A DNA stretch of 64,000 bases from Candidatus Nitrohelix vancouverensis. GTDB lineage: Bacteria; Nitrospinota; Nitrospinia; Nitrospinales; VA-1. Below the pieces are notes generated by a model that saw only the letters and a list, made by a program, of their open reading frames with translations, searched no databases and was not told the origin of the DNA. The position numbers and the translations under genes are program-made. Positions 47,044 to 57,280 of this stretch are shown here, piece after piece; positions within the stretch are counted from its first letter, which is position 1, and the number at the start of each line of letters is the position of its first letter. The stretch covers positions 3,184,001 to 3,248,000 of the forward strand of contig CP048620.1 of the NCBI GenBank assembly GCA_015698305.1, written 5' to 3'.

Positions 47044-48786
47044 ATGAAATCCCTCACCCGCGTTCTGAGTTATTTAAAACCCCATTCGCCCTATGTATTC
47101 GCGACCCTGGGCCTGGCCATCGTCACCACCCTGCTCGACCTGGTGCCGCCCTGGTTGATTAAAATCATCGTCGATCAACTCGTCGACAGCAACGCCGCAG
47201 AGGCCGCCTCGGTAGACAGCGGCCTGGAATGGCTCGTCGCGGGTCTGGTGTTCACTTATTTTGCCAGAAATTTTTCCAATCACAAACGGATCATCCTGAA
47301 CAATAAAGTCGAGCAACGCATTGTTTTTGACATCCGCTCGCAATTGTATCGCGCCGTACAAAAACTGTCCCTCAGTTTTTTTGAAAACCGCTCCACCGGC
47401 GAATTGATGTCGCGCATCAACGACGACGTGACCTATGTCGAGCGCATCTTCATCGACGGCGTGGAACAAGCCCTGACCGCCGTGCTGACCCTGGTCGGCA
47501 TCACCGTGATTTTATTTTATCTGCACTGGAAACTGGCGATCGCGGCTTTGATCCCGATTCCCCTGCTGGTTTACGGGGCATGGAAATACACCGTCAAAGC
47601 GCATTCACAGTATCACGTCGTGCGCAAAAGCGCGGCGCGAATGAATTCGTTCCTCCAGGACAGCATCTCCGGCGTGCGGGAAACTTTTTCTTTCAATCGC
47701 CAGTCGCACGAGATCAAACGTTTCGAAGAACGCAGTCAGGAATATTGCAACGGCACGCTCGAGGTCATGCGCCTGTGGTCCTATTATTCGCCGTCGATGA
47801 TGTTCCTGGGCTCGCTGGGCACAGCCTTCATCCTCTGGTACGGGATCGGTTTGGTTGGCGCCGGGGAGATCAGCGTCGGCACACTGGTGGCTTTCATTGG
47901 TTATCTCGCCCTGTTTTATACGCCGATCAACCAGTTGCATTCGGTGAATCACATGCTCCAGCACGCGCTCGCCTCGGCGGAACGCCTGTTTGATATTCTC
48001 GACCAGAAACCGGACATTGTAGACGCTCCGAACGCTTATCTGCCCTCTGCCAATTGTCAGGGGAAAATCAGTTTCGACAAGGTGAGCTTCTCCTACATTC
48101 CCGAAAAGCAAACGCTGAACAATATTTCATTTGAAATTCAGGCGGGCGAACAGATTGCATTGGCGGGTCACACGGGGAGCGGAAAATCGACCATCGTCAA
48201 ACTCTTGATGCGTTTTTATGATCCGCAGGCCGGATCGATACGCATCGACGGTCACCCCATTAAAGATTTGAAACTTTCTTATCTGAGGGAACAGATCGGC
48301 TTGGTCTCGCAGGACCCTTTCCTGTTCAACGGAACGGTCGCTGAAAACATTTCATACGGAAATGTCGAAGCCTCTCGCGAAGAAATCGTTCAGGCGGCTC
48401 AAGCCGCAGGAGCGGAAGCCTTCATCGCCAATCTGCCCAACGGCTATGACACGCGGGTTGGCGAAAGAGGCGTTAAACTGTCGGGGGGAGAAAAACATCG
48501 CATCGCCATCGCCCGGATATTCCTCAAGAATCCGCCGATCATCGTTCTCGACGAGGCCACCGCTTCCATCGACACGCAGACGGAAGCGATCATCAAGCAA
48601 GCGCTGGAAACCCTGATGTCCGGTCGAACCACCTTCGTCATCGCGCATCGCCTGTCGACGCTGGAGCGTTGCACGCGCATCATTGTGCTGAAAGAAGGAC
48701 AACTGATCGAATCTGGAAGTCACGAGGAACTGATCGCCGGACCGTCGGAGTACGCCAGCCTGTTCAAAGATCAGGTTTATCTGTAA
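47044..48786 (+). CDS. ABC exporter, fused permease and ATPase (MsbA-like type)
   Basis: The 580-residue half-transporter has six membrane helices in its N-terminal ABC permease domain (about 10-310). The nucleotide-binding domain follows: Walker A GHTGSGKSTIVK, the Q-loop region LVSQDPFLFNGTV, signature LSGGEKHRIAIAR, Walker B IIVLDEATAS and the H-loop IAHRLST. It would work as a homodimer, exporting lipids, peptides or drugs. An upstream TTG at 46975 lengthens the N-terminus by 23 residues, but I prefer the ATG at 47044. Its 3' end is three bases from accA. Confidence 0.93.
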   Translation: MKSLTRVLSYLKPHSPYVFATLGLAIVTTLLDLVPPWLIKIIVDQLVDSNAAEAASVDSGLEWLVAGLVFTYFARNFSNHKRIILNNKVEQRIVFDIRSQLYRAVQKLSLSFFENRSTGELMSRINDDVTYVERIFIDGVEQALTAVLTLVGITVILFYLHWKLAIAALIPIPLLVYGAWKYTVKAHSQYHVVRKSAARMNSFLQDSISGVRETFSFNRQSHEIKRFEERSQEYCNGTLEVMRLWSYYSPSMMFLGSLGTAFILWYGIGLVGAGEISVGTLVAFIGYLALFYTPINQLHSVNHMLQHALASAERLFDILDQKPDIVDAPNAYLPSANCQGKISFDKVSFSYIPEKQTLNNISFEIQAGEQIALAGHTGSGKSTIVKLLMRFYDPQAGSIRIDGHPIKDLKLSYLREQIGLVSQDPFLFNGTVAENISYGNVEASREEIVQAAQAAGAEAFIANLPNGYDTRVGERGVKLSGGEKHRIAIARIFLKNPPIIVLDEATASIDTQTEAIIKQALETLMSGRTTFVIAHRLSTLERCTRIIVLKEGQLIESGSHEELIAGPSEYASLFKDQVYL

Positions 48787-48789
48787 GGA

Positions 48790-49758
48790 TTATTTTTCAG
48801 AGTCGATGATTTCGCCCATATTGCGGAATTTATCCAGGCGTTTTTCCAGCAGTTCTTCCATTGAAAATTCAGAAATCATCTTGAAATTGGAGCGCAGGGC
48901 TTTTCGCACCAGAGCCGCGGCGCGTTTGTGGTTGCGATGCGCCCCGCCGAGAGGCTCTTTGACCACCTGATCCACCACCTTCAAGGCGAGTAATTCTTTC
49001 GAGGTCATGTGCAGAGCTTTCGCCGCCTGCGGTGTTTTTTCCTTGTCGCCCCAAAGGATCGAGGCGCAACCTTCCGGCGATATGACGGAATACACCGCAT
49101 GTTCCAGCATCAAGATACGGTCCCCCACGCCTAACGCCAAAGCCCCGCCGGAGCCGCCTTCGCCGATCACAAAAACCATGATGGGAGTTTTCAGCGTCGA
49201 CATTTCAAATAAGTTTGTCGCAATCGCTTCGGACTGACCCTTCTCCTCGGCGTCGATTCCGGGATACGCGCCCGGCGTATCGATCAGGGTCACAACGGGA
49301 ATCTGAAATTTTTCCGCAAGCCGCATCAGCCTCAGGGCCTTGCGATAACCCGCCGGTTGCGACATGCCGAAATTTCGTTGTATCTTCTCTTTGGCGTCGC
49401 GACCTTTTTGCTGACCAATGACCATGACCGTCTGGTTTTCAAACTTGGCAAGCCCGCCGACAATCGACGGTCCATAGCCGCCGTGGCGGTCTCCGTGCAA
49501 TTCTTCAAAATTGGAGAAAATATATTTGATGTAGTCTTTGGTGTAGGGACGATCCGGATGCCGAGCGACCTGCGTCATCTGCCAACCATCGAGGTTGGTG
49601 AACACGTCGTGCTTCATATGACGCAGTTTCTTGGTCAGCTTGAATATTTCATGCGTGATGTCGCCAACGCTATCATACATATGCGATAAGGAAACCAATT
49701 GACGAATCTGATTTTCCAACGCAAAAATTTCTTTTTCAAAATCGAGAATTTGAACCAT
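48790..49758 (-). CDS. accA: Acetyl-CoA carboxylase carboxyltransferase subunit alpha
   Basis: AccA, with AccD, transfers carboxyl from biotin to acetyl-CoA to make malonyl-CoA. The 322-residue protein has LDFEKEIFALENQI at the N-terminus, the conserved GDRHGGYGPSIVGGLAKF, the PVVTLIDTPGAYPGIDAEEKGQ segment, and IGEGGSGGALALGVGD, which lines the acyl-CoA site. The gene is the last of the lpxD-side minus run, 59 bases after the LRR gene. Confidence 0.98.
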   Translation of the reverse strand: MVQILDFEKEIFALENQIRQLVSLSHMYDSVGDITHEIFKLTKKLRHMKHDVFTNLDGWQMTQVARHPDRPYTKDYIKYIFSNFEELHGDRHGGYGPSIVGGLAKFENQTVMVIGQQKGRDAKEKIQRNFGMSQPAGYRKALRLMRLAEKFQIPVVTLIDTPGAYPGIDAEEKGQSEAIATNLFEMSTLKTPIMVFVIGEGGSGGALALGVGDRILMLEHAVYSVISPEGCASILWGDKEKTPQAAKALHMTSKELLALKVVDQVVKEPLGGAHRNHKRAAALVRKALRSNFKMISEFSMEELLEKRLDKFRNMGEIIDSEK

Positions 49759-49817
49759 TTTGCAAGTCCCGTAACTGCGATAGCTTCCGCAATTATTTTT
49801 ATATTAATACCGCCCTA

Positions 49818-50900
49818 TTAATAAAAACCAAATACCGGATGTTGCAGGCGCGTCAACGTTTTGGATTCAGCCAATGCTCGCGCTCCTTCGCCGCCTATCC
49901 GGTTTTGCCCCAGTTTCAAAGATTGAAGGTTAGCGAGGCTTTGAGAATTTGCAATCGCTTTTGCCCCCTTGTCTCCAATCAGATTGAAGTTTAAATTCAA
50001 GCGTTTCAAATTCACAAGCTGTGTCGCCTGAGCCAGCGCCCGCGCGCCTTCGTCGGTGATGCTGTTACCCGACAGGTTCAGGGATTCCAAACGTTTCAGA
50101 TTTGCGGTTTGCGCCAACGCCAGCGCCGTCGCATCCGTCAAACCCGAACGTTCCAGATCGAGTTCAATGATGTCTGCCGCGTAGGTTGAATTCAACAACA
50201 CCGACATCGCGAGATCGCCGTGCAGGATAAGCCCCACCTCGTTCATCCGCGATTCTTTGTGCAAACCCTCGATTCGTTTGAGGATATTGAATCGTTCGTA
50301 GGTCTCTTTCCCTTGCTGTCCAAGCAGATTATACGCCAATCCCACTTTTTCAATATTTTTTAAATACTCGGAGCTGAATAATTGTTTCGCCCCTTCATCA
50401 CCAATGCGGTTGTAATTGAGGTTCAATTCTTTAAGCTTCCCCAAACTTTTGGAATCAGCAAGGGCTTTGGCGCCTTTATCGCTGATCAAATTCCGGTGCA
50501 GGTTCAATACTTCAAGATGCTCAAAATTCTGGGCGTCCGCAATGAACCGGGCGCCTTCGTCGGTAATGTGATTGGTCTCCAATGAAAGCGAGGTCAAGCG
50601 ATGCAAACGGTCCGATCCGGCCAGCGCCTGCACGCCCTGATCTCCCAGGCCGCCATCGTAGATCACCAGTTCTTCAACCGTTTCCATGATCGGGAATCGA
50701 GCCAGCGCCTGCGCGCCCGCGTCGCCAAGATAAATGCCGTTCAGGCGAAGCACCCGGTCGTTCCGTTTGAGTTTTCGCTCGATGTATTTGTGGATTTCCG
50801 CTTCCGTCCACGGCGTGGGAGCCGCCACGGCCAGATTGAACAGGAACACGCAAAGCAAACCGAAAACGGTTCCCAGTTTATGGGTGAAGTAAATTTTCAT
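49818..50900 (-). CDS. Exported leucine-rich-repeat protein
   Basis: The 360-residue protein has a signal peptide (KLGTVFGLLCVFLFNLAVAAP, cleavage near residue 27). Repeats follow from about 60 to 355 of the ribonuclease-inhibitor LRR type, in the form LxxLxLxxNxIxDEGAKALA (for example LKELNLNYNRIGDEGAKQL). At least ten repeats are visible, in two blocks broken by a non-repeat segment around residues 195-225. These curved solenoids bind proteins. It would be periplasmic or surface-exposed. The gene sits between lpxD and accA without an obvious functional tie. Confidence 0.88.
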   Translation of the reverse strand: MKIYFTHKLGTVFGLLCVFLFNLAVAAPTPWTEAEIHKYIERKLKRNDRVLRLNGIYLGDAGAQALARFPIMETVEELVIYDGGLGDQGVQALAGSDRLHRLTSLSLETNHITDEGARFIADAQNFEHLEVLNLHRNLISDKGAKALADSKSLGKLKELNLNYNRIGDEGAKQLFSSEYLKNIEKVGLAYNLLGQQGKETYERFNILKRIEGLHKESRMNEVGLILHGDLAMSVLLNSTYAADIIELDLERSGLTDATALALAQTANLKRLESLNLSGNSITDEGARALAQATQLVNLKRLNLNFNLIGDKGAKAIANSQSLANLQSLKLGQNRIGGEGARALAESKTLTRLQHPVFGFY

Positions 50901-50999
50901 AACGATGCATCTTTTTCGTCAAAGTCGATCTTCGTGAATCGCTGAAATAATTATTTGATGATGCGCGTCCATCCGTCGCGCGCATATGAAGGCTCTATT

Positions 51000-52040
51000 C
51001 TACTGTCTGGAATTTTCATTTTCAATGCCGTTCAAACGAGCTTCCATTTCCTTTAATTTACGCGCCATGTCCGTCAATCGAGTCCACTGAACAACGTAAC
51101 GCCGCCACGAAGACGCCGGTAAGGCTGGAGATCCCGCCCACACCTGCCCGTCTTCGATATCGCGAAACACTCCCGACTTGGCGGCGACCGTCACCTGATC
51201 GCCGAGCTTGACATGATCTGAAACGCCGGATTGTCCGGCGAGCACAACATACTTTCCCAAGGTGCAACTCCCAGCCAGACCGACCTGCCCCGCCAAAATG
51301 GAATGCTCGCCCACTTCGCAGTTGTGCGCGACTTGCACCAGATTGTCTATTTTGGTTCCCTTGCCGATGCGCGTCACGCCGATTCCCGCCCGGTCAATGC
51401 AGGAGTTGGCTCCCACTTCCACGTCGTCCTCGATCACCACGCGGCCGATTTGATTGATTTTGTAATGCCGTCCCGTTTCGTCCAGAGTGTAACCAAATCC
51501 GTCGGCGCCCACCACCACGCCTGCGTGAAGAATCACGTTCTGCCCGATCTCGCTGTCCGGGTAAAGGGTGACGTTTGGATGCAAACAACTGTTGGCGCCA
51601 ACCCGGCATCGCTCGCCGATATGCACGGAAGACATCACCACGGCTCCGTCTTCGATCCTTGAATGGTCTCCTATGTATGCAAAGGGAGCGATTGACACAT
51701 TCTCGCCGATGACAACGTCGGCGCCAATATGTGCGCGCTCGTCGATGCCCGCCTGCGGACGGGGCAGAGGGTGAAAATGATTCAACAATTTTGCGAACGC
51801 CACCGAAGGGTTCGCCGTGACCACCTGATCCTTGTCAATCGCCTGCGCCTGATCCACCAGAACCGCCGATGCCTTTGACTCCTGCAAACGCGGTAAAAAC
51901 GCTTTTTTGGTCAGATAGGTGATGTGACCGGCTTCTGCGCTTTCCAATGATCCCACGCCGTCGATGACGCGCGCCGGGTCTCCATTGACAGTTCCGCCGA
52001 CCAGTTTCGCGATCGCTTCCAGGGTGATGGGGGATTCCAT
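51000..52040 (-). CDS. lpxD: UDP-3-O-(3-hydroxyacyl)glucosamine N-acyltransferase
   Basis: LpxD adds the second acyl chain in lipid A synthesis. The 346-residue protein has a uridine-binding N-terminal domain (ITLEAIAKLVGGTVNGDP), then a left-handed beta-helix of hexapeptide repeats (about 100-310), with the catalytic-His region VQVAHNCEVGEHSILAGQVG. The C-terminal helix is typical. It follows lolD after nine bases, fitting a diderm envelope cluster. Confidence 0.97.
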   Translation of the reverse strand: MESPITLEAIAKLVGGTVNGDPARVIDGVGSLESAEAGHITYLTKKAFLPRLQESKASAVLVDQAQAIDKDQVVTANPSVAFAKLLNHFHPLPRPQAGIDERAHIGADVVIGENVSIAPFAYIGDHSRIEDGAVVMSSVHIGERCRVGANSCLHPNVTLYPDSEIGQNVILHAGVVVGADGFGYTLDETGRHYKINQIGRVVIEDDVEVGANSCIDRAGIGVTRIGKGTKIDNLVQVAHNCEVGEHSILAGQVGLAGSCTLGKYVVLAGQSGVSDHVKLGDQVTVAAKSGVFRDIEDGQVWAGSPALPASSWRRYVVQWTRLTDMARKLKEMEARLNGIENENSRQ

Positions 52041-52049
52041 ATGAACTCC

Positions 52050-52769
52050 TTATAATGTGATATTCTCGTCCAGGGGTTTCAGTTTTCCGTCTGTCAATTG
52101 CAGGACGCGATCCATCTGACTCGCCAGCTTCTGGCTATGCGTTACAAAAATAAATGTGTGGTTCAGGTCTGCGTTGAGTTTCTGGATCAACTCCATGAAA
52201 GCGGCGCCCGCTTTCGCATCCAGATTGCCGGTGGGTTCGTCCGCCAGCGTCAGGTCGGGTTCGTTGATCAAACCGCGCGCAAGCGCGACACGTTGCGTTT
52301 CTCCGCCGGACAATTCGCCGGGCTTGTGCTGCATGCGATCCTTGAGTCCCATTCCCTCCAACAGCCGTTCCGCTTTGCCCTGCGCGATCGATTTGCTTTC
52401 GCCGCCAATCAAGGCGGGAAACATGACGTTTTCCAGCGCGGAAAAATCGCCGAGCAGATTGAACATTTGAAAAACAAAACCGACATGCCGGTTTCGAAAG
52501 TTTTCCAGATAGCCGTTTTTTTGCTGAAAGATGCTCTTCCCCATGAACAGGATGCGCCCGGCATCCGGCCGATCCAGACCGCCCAGAATATGCAGTAAGG
52601 TGCTCTTCCCGACCCCGGAGGCTCCGACAATGCCCAGCATTTCGCCTCTGGCGACCTGCAATTCCATCCCCTGCAATACATGCAATTCATCGCGCGGGGT
52701 CTTGAAGGTTTTACAAATCCCTTCCGCCGCTAATAAAGGCGTTGCTACAGTCGACGCGCGCTCACTCAT
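52050..52769 (-). CDS. lolD: Lipoprotein-releasing system ATP-binding protein LolD
   Basis: LolD powers release of outer-membrane lipoproteins from the inner membrane, working with LolC/E. The protein has Walker A GASGVGKSTLLHILGG, the Q-loop region VFQMFNLLGDFSALENVMFP, signature LSGGETQRVALARGL, Walker B LTLADEPTGNLD and the H-loop VTHSQKL. I use the ATG at 52769 with GGA seven bases upstream; another in-frame ATG at 52781 is possible. It overlaps lolC by eight bases. Confidence 0.95.
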   Translation of the reverse strand: MSERASTVATPLLAAEGICKTFKTPRDELHVLQGMELQVARGEMLGIVGASGVGKSTLLHILGGLDRPDAGRILFMGKSIFQQKNGYLENFRNRHVGFVFQMFNLLGDFSALENVMFPALIGGESKSIAQGKAERLLEGMGLKDRMQHKPGELSGGETQRVALARGLINEPDLTLADEPTGNLDAKAGAAFMELIQKLNADLNHTFIFVTHSQKLASQMDRVLQLTDGKLKPLDENITL

Positions 52770-54039
52770 AGCGCAATCCATCCACCGGATCCAGTCGCGA
52801 GGCCTTCCAGGCTGGATAGAGAGACGCGAGGAAACAGATGCCTATGGAAAACACGACGATGAGGAAGGAATCCATGTACTGGATTTCTGAAGGGAGCTTG
52901 TCCAGATAATAGACGTCGCTGGGAAAGGCGGTGATGCCGAAAATGCTCTCAATGAAGCCGACGATCTCATTCAAATTGGGAACGATCGTGAATCCTCCCG
53001 CGCAACCGAGCAGGGTGCCCACAACGCCGATGATCAAGCCTTGATAGCTGAATATTTTGATAATACTTTTGTTGGTCGCGCCCATCGATTTCAGGACGGC
53101 GATTTCCTTGCTCTTCTCCAGCACAACCATGAACAGGGTGCTGATAATATTGAACGCCGCCACCAGAATGATCAAAATCAGAATGATGAACATCACGATT
53201 TTTTCCAGCTTGAGAGCGGAAAACAGGTTCTTGTTCATTCGCATCCAGTCGCGCACATAAAAAGGGAAACCCAGTTTTTCCTGAAGGTTTTTAGCGATCA
53301 CGGCGGCTTGCTCAATGTCGCTCACGCGAATTTCGACGCCGGTGGCTTTGTCCCGCATGGAAAAAAATTTCTGCGACGCGCCCAGGGAAATGAAGCCCAG
53401 GCTGGAATCGTATTCGTACATTCCCGATTCAAAAATACCTACGACTTTCAATAATTTCATTTTGGGGATCAAACCGACCGGCGTGATGCGCGGAACGGGA
53501 GAGACCATCGACACCACGTCGCCCACTTCAACGCCCAGCTTGCGCGTCAATTCCCTACCAAGGATGACGCCTGCGCGCTCCATCGTATCGCCTTCCGATG
53601 AAACCTCGGTAGACGCATTCAGAGCCGCCAGCGAACCTTCCACCAGATTTTTTTCGAGGTCGGAGACCGTCGCTTCGCGACCGGGATCAACGCCGCGCAT
53701 GACCACGCCGGAGACCCGGCCTTCAAAAGTCAACATCACCTGGCTCATGATGAAGGGGGCGGCCGCGACCACGCCTTCAATCGTCATCGCCTGGGCGGCG
53801 ACCTCGTCGTATTCGCTGATCGCCGCGCGGTCGATATTCGTCACCACAATATGGCTGGTGGCGCCCAGTATCTTGTCGCGCAAATCCTTGCCAAAACCGG
53901 ACATGACGGCGATGACGACGATCAAAGCGAGAACGCCCAGCGCCACGCCGCCGACGGATATCCATGTATTGAGGGAAATGAAACGCTGTCGCTTGCGAAC
54001 GCCAAGATGCCGTAAGCTGATGAATAGTTCGTAGGACAT
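52762..54039 (-). CDS. lolC: Lipoprotein-releasing system transmembrane protein LolC/LolE
   Basis: The 425-residue permease has four membrane helices: one at about 22-46, then three near 275-300, 325-350 and 390-410. They flank a large periplasmic MacB-type domain. SLNTWISVGGVALGVLALIV and EIAVLKSMGATNKSIIKIF are family signatures. Only one LolC/E-type gene is present, so it probably works as a homodimer (LolF-like) with LolD, as in many non-enterobacterial lineages. Confidence 0.95.
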   Translation of the reverse strand: MSYELFISLRHLGVRKRQRFISLNTWISVGGVALGVLALIVVIAVMSGFGKDLRDKILGATSHIVVTNIDRAAISEYDEVAAQAMTIEGVVAAAPFIMSQVMLTFEGRVSGVVMRGVDPGREATVSDLEKNLVEGSLAALNASTEVSSEGDTMERAGVILGRELTRKLGVEVGDVVSMVSPVPRITPVGLIPKMKLLKVVGIFESGMYEYDSSLGFISLGASQKFFSMRDKATGVEIRVSDIEQAAVIAKNLQEKLGFPFYVRDWMRMNKNLFSALKLEKIVMFIILILIILVAAFNIISTLFMVVLEKSKEIAVLKSMGATNKSIIKIFSYQGLIIGVVGTLLGCAGGFTIVPNLNEIVGFIESIFGITAFPSDVYYLDKLPSEIQYMDSFLIVVFSIGICFLASLYPAWKASRLDPVDGLRYE

Positions 54040-54099
54040 GCGTGGATGCTTCCGAAAAGTTTATATCAAAGGCCCAGGAGGATCAGCCGGGAAAAAAGA

Positions 54100-55605
54100 T
54101 CAGGATTCTTTTTTCATCTGAGGAAATAGTATGACATCGCGGATCGACAACGAATTGGTGAACAACATCGCCAGCCGATCGATTCCAATCCCCTCGCCAG
54201 CGGTGGGGGGCATGCCGTACTCCAGAGCGCGGATGAAATCCGTATCCATCATATGCGCTTCTTCGTCGCCCGCCAAGCGATCTTTCACCTGCGATTCGAA
54301 TCGGGCCTTCTGATCGATGGGATCGTTCAACTCGGTGTAAGCGTTGGCGATTTCTTTGGCGCCCACAAACAGTTCGAAACGTTCCACCAACTCGGGATCG
54401 TCTTCTTTCTTTTTGGAGAGCGGGGACAGTTCCAGCGGATAGTCGATGATGAAAGTGGGTTGGATGAGTTTGGGTTCGACAAATTCATCGAACAATTTGC
54501 CGAGGATTTTTCCATAGTTATCGTTTTTATCGACGTGAATGTGATGGCTCTTCGCCAGTCGCGCCGCCGAATCCAGATCGGCAAAATCCTTCGCGTCCAG
54601 TCCGCCGAGTTCCACCAAAGAATCCTTGAAAGCCAGACGCGCAAAGGGTTTGGAAAAATCAACCATCGTCGGGGGAGTTTCTGCCGAGCCGACGGTTATG
54701 GGAAACTCCAGAGTGTTGAAAACCGTCTCGCCAATGTAGCGGAACAACTCTTCAGTCAAGTCCATCAGTTCTACATAATCTGCATAGGCGGTGTAGAACT
54801 CCAGCATGGTGAATTCGGGATTGTGCTGGGTCGAAATGCCTTCGTTGCGAAAATTGCGGTTGATCTCATACACCCGCTCAATGCCGCCGACCACCAGACG
54901 TTTCAAAAATAATTCCGGCGCGACGCGCAAAAACAAATCCATATTGAGCGCGTTGTGATGGGTCTTGAAGGGCTTCGCCGTGGCGCCGCCGGCAATCGTT
55001 TGCATCATCGGCGTTTCCACTTCCAGATAATCGCGGTCGTTCAGAAATTTTCTCAAAGCCTGAATGATTTTACTGCGGTAGACGAAAACTTTTTTCGAGT
55101 CCGGGTTGACGATCAGGTCGACATAGCGTTGACGGTAACGAATTTCGATGTCCTTGAGACCGTGCCATTTCTCCGGAAGGGGCAGAAGCGATTTCGACAA
55201 CAGGGTCACTTTTTCGGCGAACAGGGACAACTCCCCCGTCTTGGTTTTGTTGACGGTTCCCTCGACGCCGATGAAATCGCCGATGTCGAATTTACTGAAT
55301 ATTTCATACGGCTCTTCGCCGCCGATATTATCTTTTTTGACGTAGACCTGAATCTTGCCGGAGCGATCCTGAATATTCACAAAGGTGGTTTTGCCGTGCT
55401 TGCGGCGCGTGAGGATGCGACCCGCCGCGATACAGCGAACGCTGGCCGATTCCAGCGTTTCCTTGTCTTTTTCGGAATGATCGCGGATCAAGTCCCCGAT
55501 GTTGGCGTTGGGTTTGAAACGGTTGACGTAGGGGTTGACGCCCTGCGCTCTCAATTCGTCCAGCTTGTCTCTTCTGAGTTGAATCAGGTTACTCGTGTCT
55601 TCCAT
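54100..55605 (-). CDS. lysS: Lysyl-tRNA synthetase, class II
   Basis: The 501-residue enzyme charges tRNA-Lys. An OB-fold anticodon-binding domain (about 55-160, [18 protein letters not shown]) precedes the class II core. Motif 1 is near the [19 protein letters not shown] region, motif 2 is [18 protein letters not shown], and motif 3 is [11 protein letters not shown]. It is upstream of lolC by 60 bases, a common gene order. Confidence 0.98.
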   Translation of the reverse strand: MEDTSNLIQLRRDKLDELRAQGVNPYVNRFKPNANIGDLIRDHSEKDKETLESASVRCIAAGRILTRRKHGKTTFVNIQDRSGKIQVYVKKDNIGGEEPYEIFSKFDIGDFIGVEGTVNKTKTGELSLFAEKVTLLSKSLLPLPEKWHGLKDIEIRYRQRYVDLIVNPDSKKVFVYRSKIIQALRKFLNDRDYLEVETPMMQTIAGGATAKPFKTHHNALNMDLFLRVAPELFLKRLVVGGIERVYEINRNFRNEGISTQHNPEFTMLEFYTAYADYVELMDLTEELFRYIGETVFNTLEFPITVGSAETPPTMVDFSKPFARLAFKDSLVELGGLDAKDFADLDSAARLAKSHHIHVDKNDNYGKILGKLFDEFVEPKLIQPTFIIDYPLELSPLSKKKEDDPELVERFELFVGAKEIANAYTELNDPIDQKARFESQVKDRLAGDEEAHMMDTDFIRALEYGMPPTAGEGIGIDRLAMLFTNSLSIRDVILFPQMKKES

Positions 55606-55661
55606 TGGACCTGTTAAATAAAGGAAACGTCGATAATACGACGGAAATTAAAATCAGCCCG

Positions 55662-57248
55662 TCACCGGGCAACTTGCGAATATCGGGTTTCCCGCACGAC
55701 GGTCACCTTGATTTCACCTGGATAAGTCACTTCTTTTTCGATTCGCCGCGCCACGTCCTTGGCCAGCATGTCGGCGCCGGTATCGTCCACTCCGTCCGGC
55801 AGAACAATGATGCGCACTTCCCTGCCCGCCTGAATGGCGTAGGTTTTTTCAACGCCCTTGAAGGAATCGCCAATCTCTTCCAGCTTGGACATGCGTTTGA
55901 CGTAAGTCTCCAGCATTTCGCGACGCGCCCCGGGTCGGGACGCCGAGATCGTGTCCCCGGCGGAAACCAGAACGGCGTACAAGGAGGTCGGCTCCTCGTC
56001 CTCATGGTGCGAGGCGATGGAGTTGATGACGTATTCGTGTTCGTTGTAACGTCGCGCAATTTCGATGCCCAACTGCGTGTGCGTCCCGTCTTCCTGCTGG
56101 TCCACGGCTTTGCCGATATCATGCAACAATCCCGCACGCTTGGCAAGTTTGACGTCCAGTCCCAGTTCCGCCGCGATGCCGCCGCAAATCCAGGCCACTT
56201 CCTTCACATGCTCCAGCACATTCTGCGTGTAGCTGGTGCGATACTTCAAACGCCCCAGCAATTTGACCATGTCGGGGTGAATGTTGTCGAGTTCCAGATC
56301 GATCACCGCCTGCTCGCCCGCTTCCAGAATCTGCTGGTTCACTTCTTTTTTACATTTGTTGACGACTTCCTCGATGCGACCGGGGTGGATGCGTCCGTCC
56401 TGGGTCAGCTTCTCCAAAGCCCGTCGAGCGATCTCGCGGCGCACCGGATTGAAACCGGAAAGCACCACCGCGCCCGGCGTGTCGTCGATGATCAAATCCA
56501 TTCCCGTCGCCTGTTCCAGCGCGCGAATATTGCGCCCCTCGCGGCCGATGATGCGTCCCTTGATATCGTCGTTAGGCAATTCCACCACCGCCACCGAAGT
56601 TTCGGCGACATGGTCGGATGCGAGACGCTGTATCGATTCGGTGATCAGTCGACGCGCCTCGTCTTCGGCCCCGCGCCTTGCTTTCTCTTCAATTTTCTTA
56701 ACTTCCTTGGCCGCTTCCAGGCGGGCTTCATCCACCACCTTGCGGCGAATCTCCTCGCGCGCCTGCTCCGCGGTAATGGAACTGATCGTCTCCAAGCGGC
56801 GAATTTCTTCTTCCGCCAGATCCAGATAACGTTGTTTCTCTTCAACCAGGCGTTTTTCCTCGCCTTCCAGACGTTGCAATTTTTCCTTATAGACTTTTTC
56901 AAGCTCCGTGGTTTTCTGCACCGACGCCCTCAGCCCATCTTCTTTTTTTCTGAATTCGTTTTCCAGATCGCGGATTTCTTCGCGTTTTTGTTTCAACTCG
57001 TTTTCCATCTCGGCTTTGGCGGCAAGTCGTTTTTCGCGCGCCTCGATTGCCGCAGTCTTGGAGCGGTTTTCCGCCTCCCGCTCCGCTTCCATAATAATTT
57101 TCCGGCCCTGCTCTTCAGAATTCTTTATCTTCGATTCAACCAGCATCTTTCTTAAAATGTAACCTATTGCGTAGCCCCCCACGAGGGCGAAAAACATGCC
57201 GATCAAAAGCGTGCTCAAATTGACATGGATTGTGGTAAACAAATGCAT
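55662..57248 (-). CDS. rny: Ribonuclease Y
   Basis: RNase Y starts bulk mRNA decay in bacteria lacking RNase E or in addition to it. The 528-residue protein has one N-terminal membrane helix (about 11-32), a long coiled coil (35-200), a KH domain (DIKGRIIGREGRNIRALEQ) and an HD domain with LLHDIGKAVDQ and ASHHEDEEP. The helix tethers it to the inner membrane. The ATG has GAGGTG just upstream. The fthC gene precedes it by 32 bases. Confidence 0.98.
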   Translation of the reverse strand: MHLFTTIHVNLSTLLIGMFFALVGGYAIGYILRKMLVESKIKNSEEQGRKIIMEAEREAENRSKTAAIEAREKRLAAKAEMENELKQKREEIRDLENEFRKKEDGLRASVQKTTELEKVYKEKLQRLEGEEKRLVEEKQRYLDLAEEEIRRLETISSITAEQAREEIRRKVVDEARLEAAKEVKKIEEKARRGAEDEARRLITESIQRLASDHVAETSVAVVELPNDDIKGRIIGREGRNIRALEQATGMDLIIDDTPGAVVLSGFNPVRREIARRALEKLTQDGRIHPGRIEEVVNKCKKEVNQQILEAGEQAVIDLELDNIHPDMVKLLGRLKYRTSYTQNVLEHVKEVAWICGGIAAELGLDVKLAKRAGLLHDIGKAVDQQEDGTHTQLGIEIARRYNEHEYVINSIASHHEDEEPTSLYAVLVSAGDTISASRPGARREMLETYVKRMSKLEEIGDSFKGVEKTYAIQAGREVRIIVLPDGVDDTGADMLAKDVARRIEKEVTYPGEIKVTVVRETRYSQVAR

Positions 57249-57280
57249 GATTCACCTCAAGTTATATATGATAAACCGCT

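Noticed and set aside
55605-57155. 516-codon plus-strand frame opposite rny
   Set aside because: It is Phe/Arg-rich with no domain, and rny is certain on the other strand.
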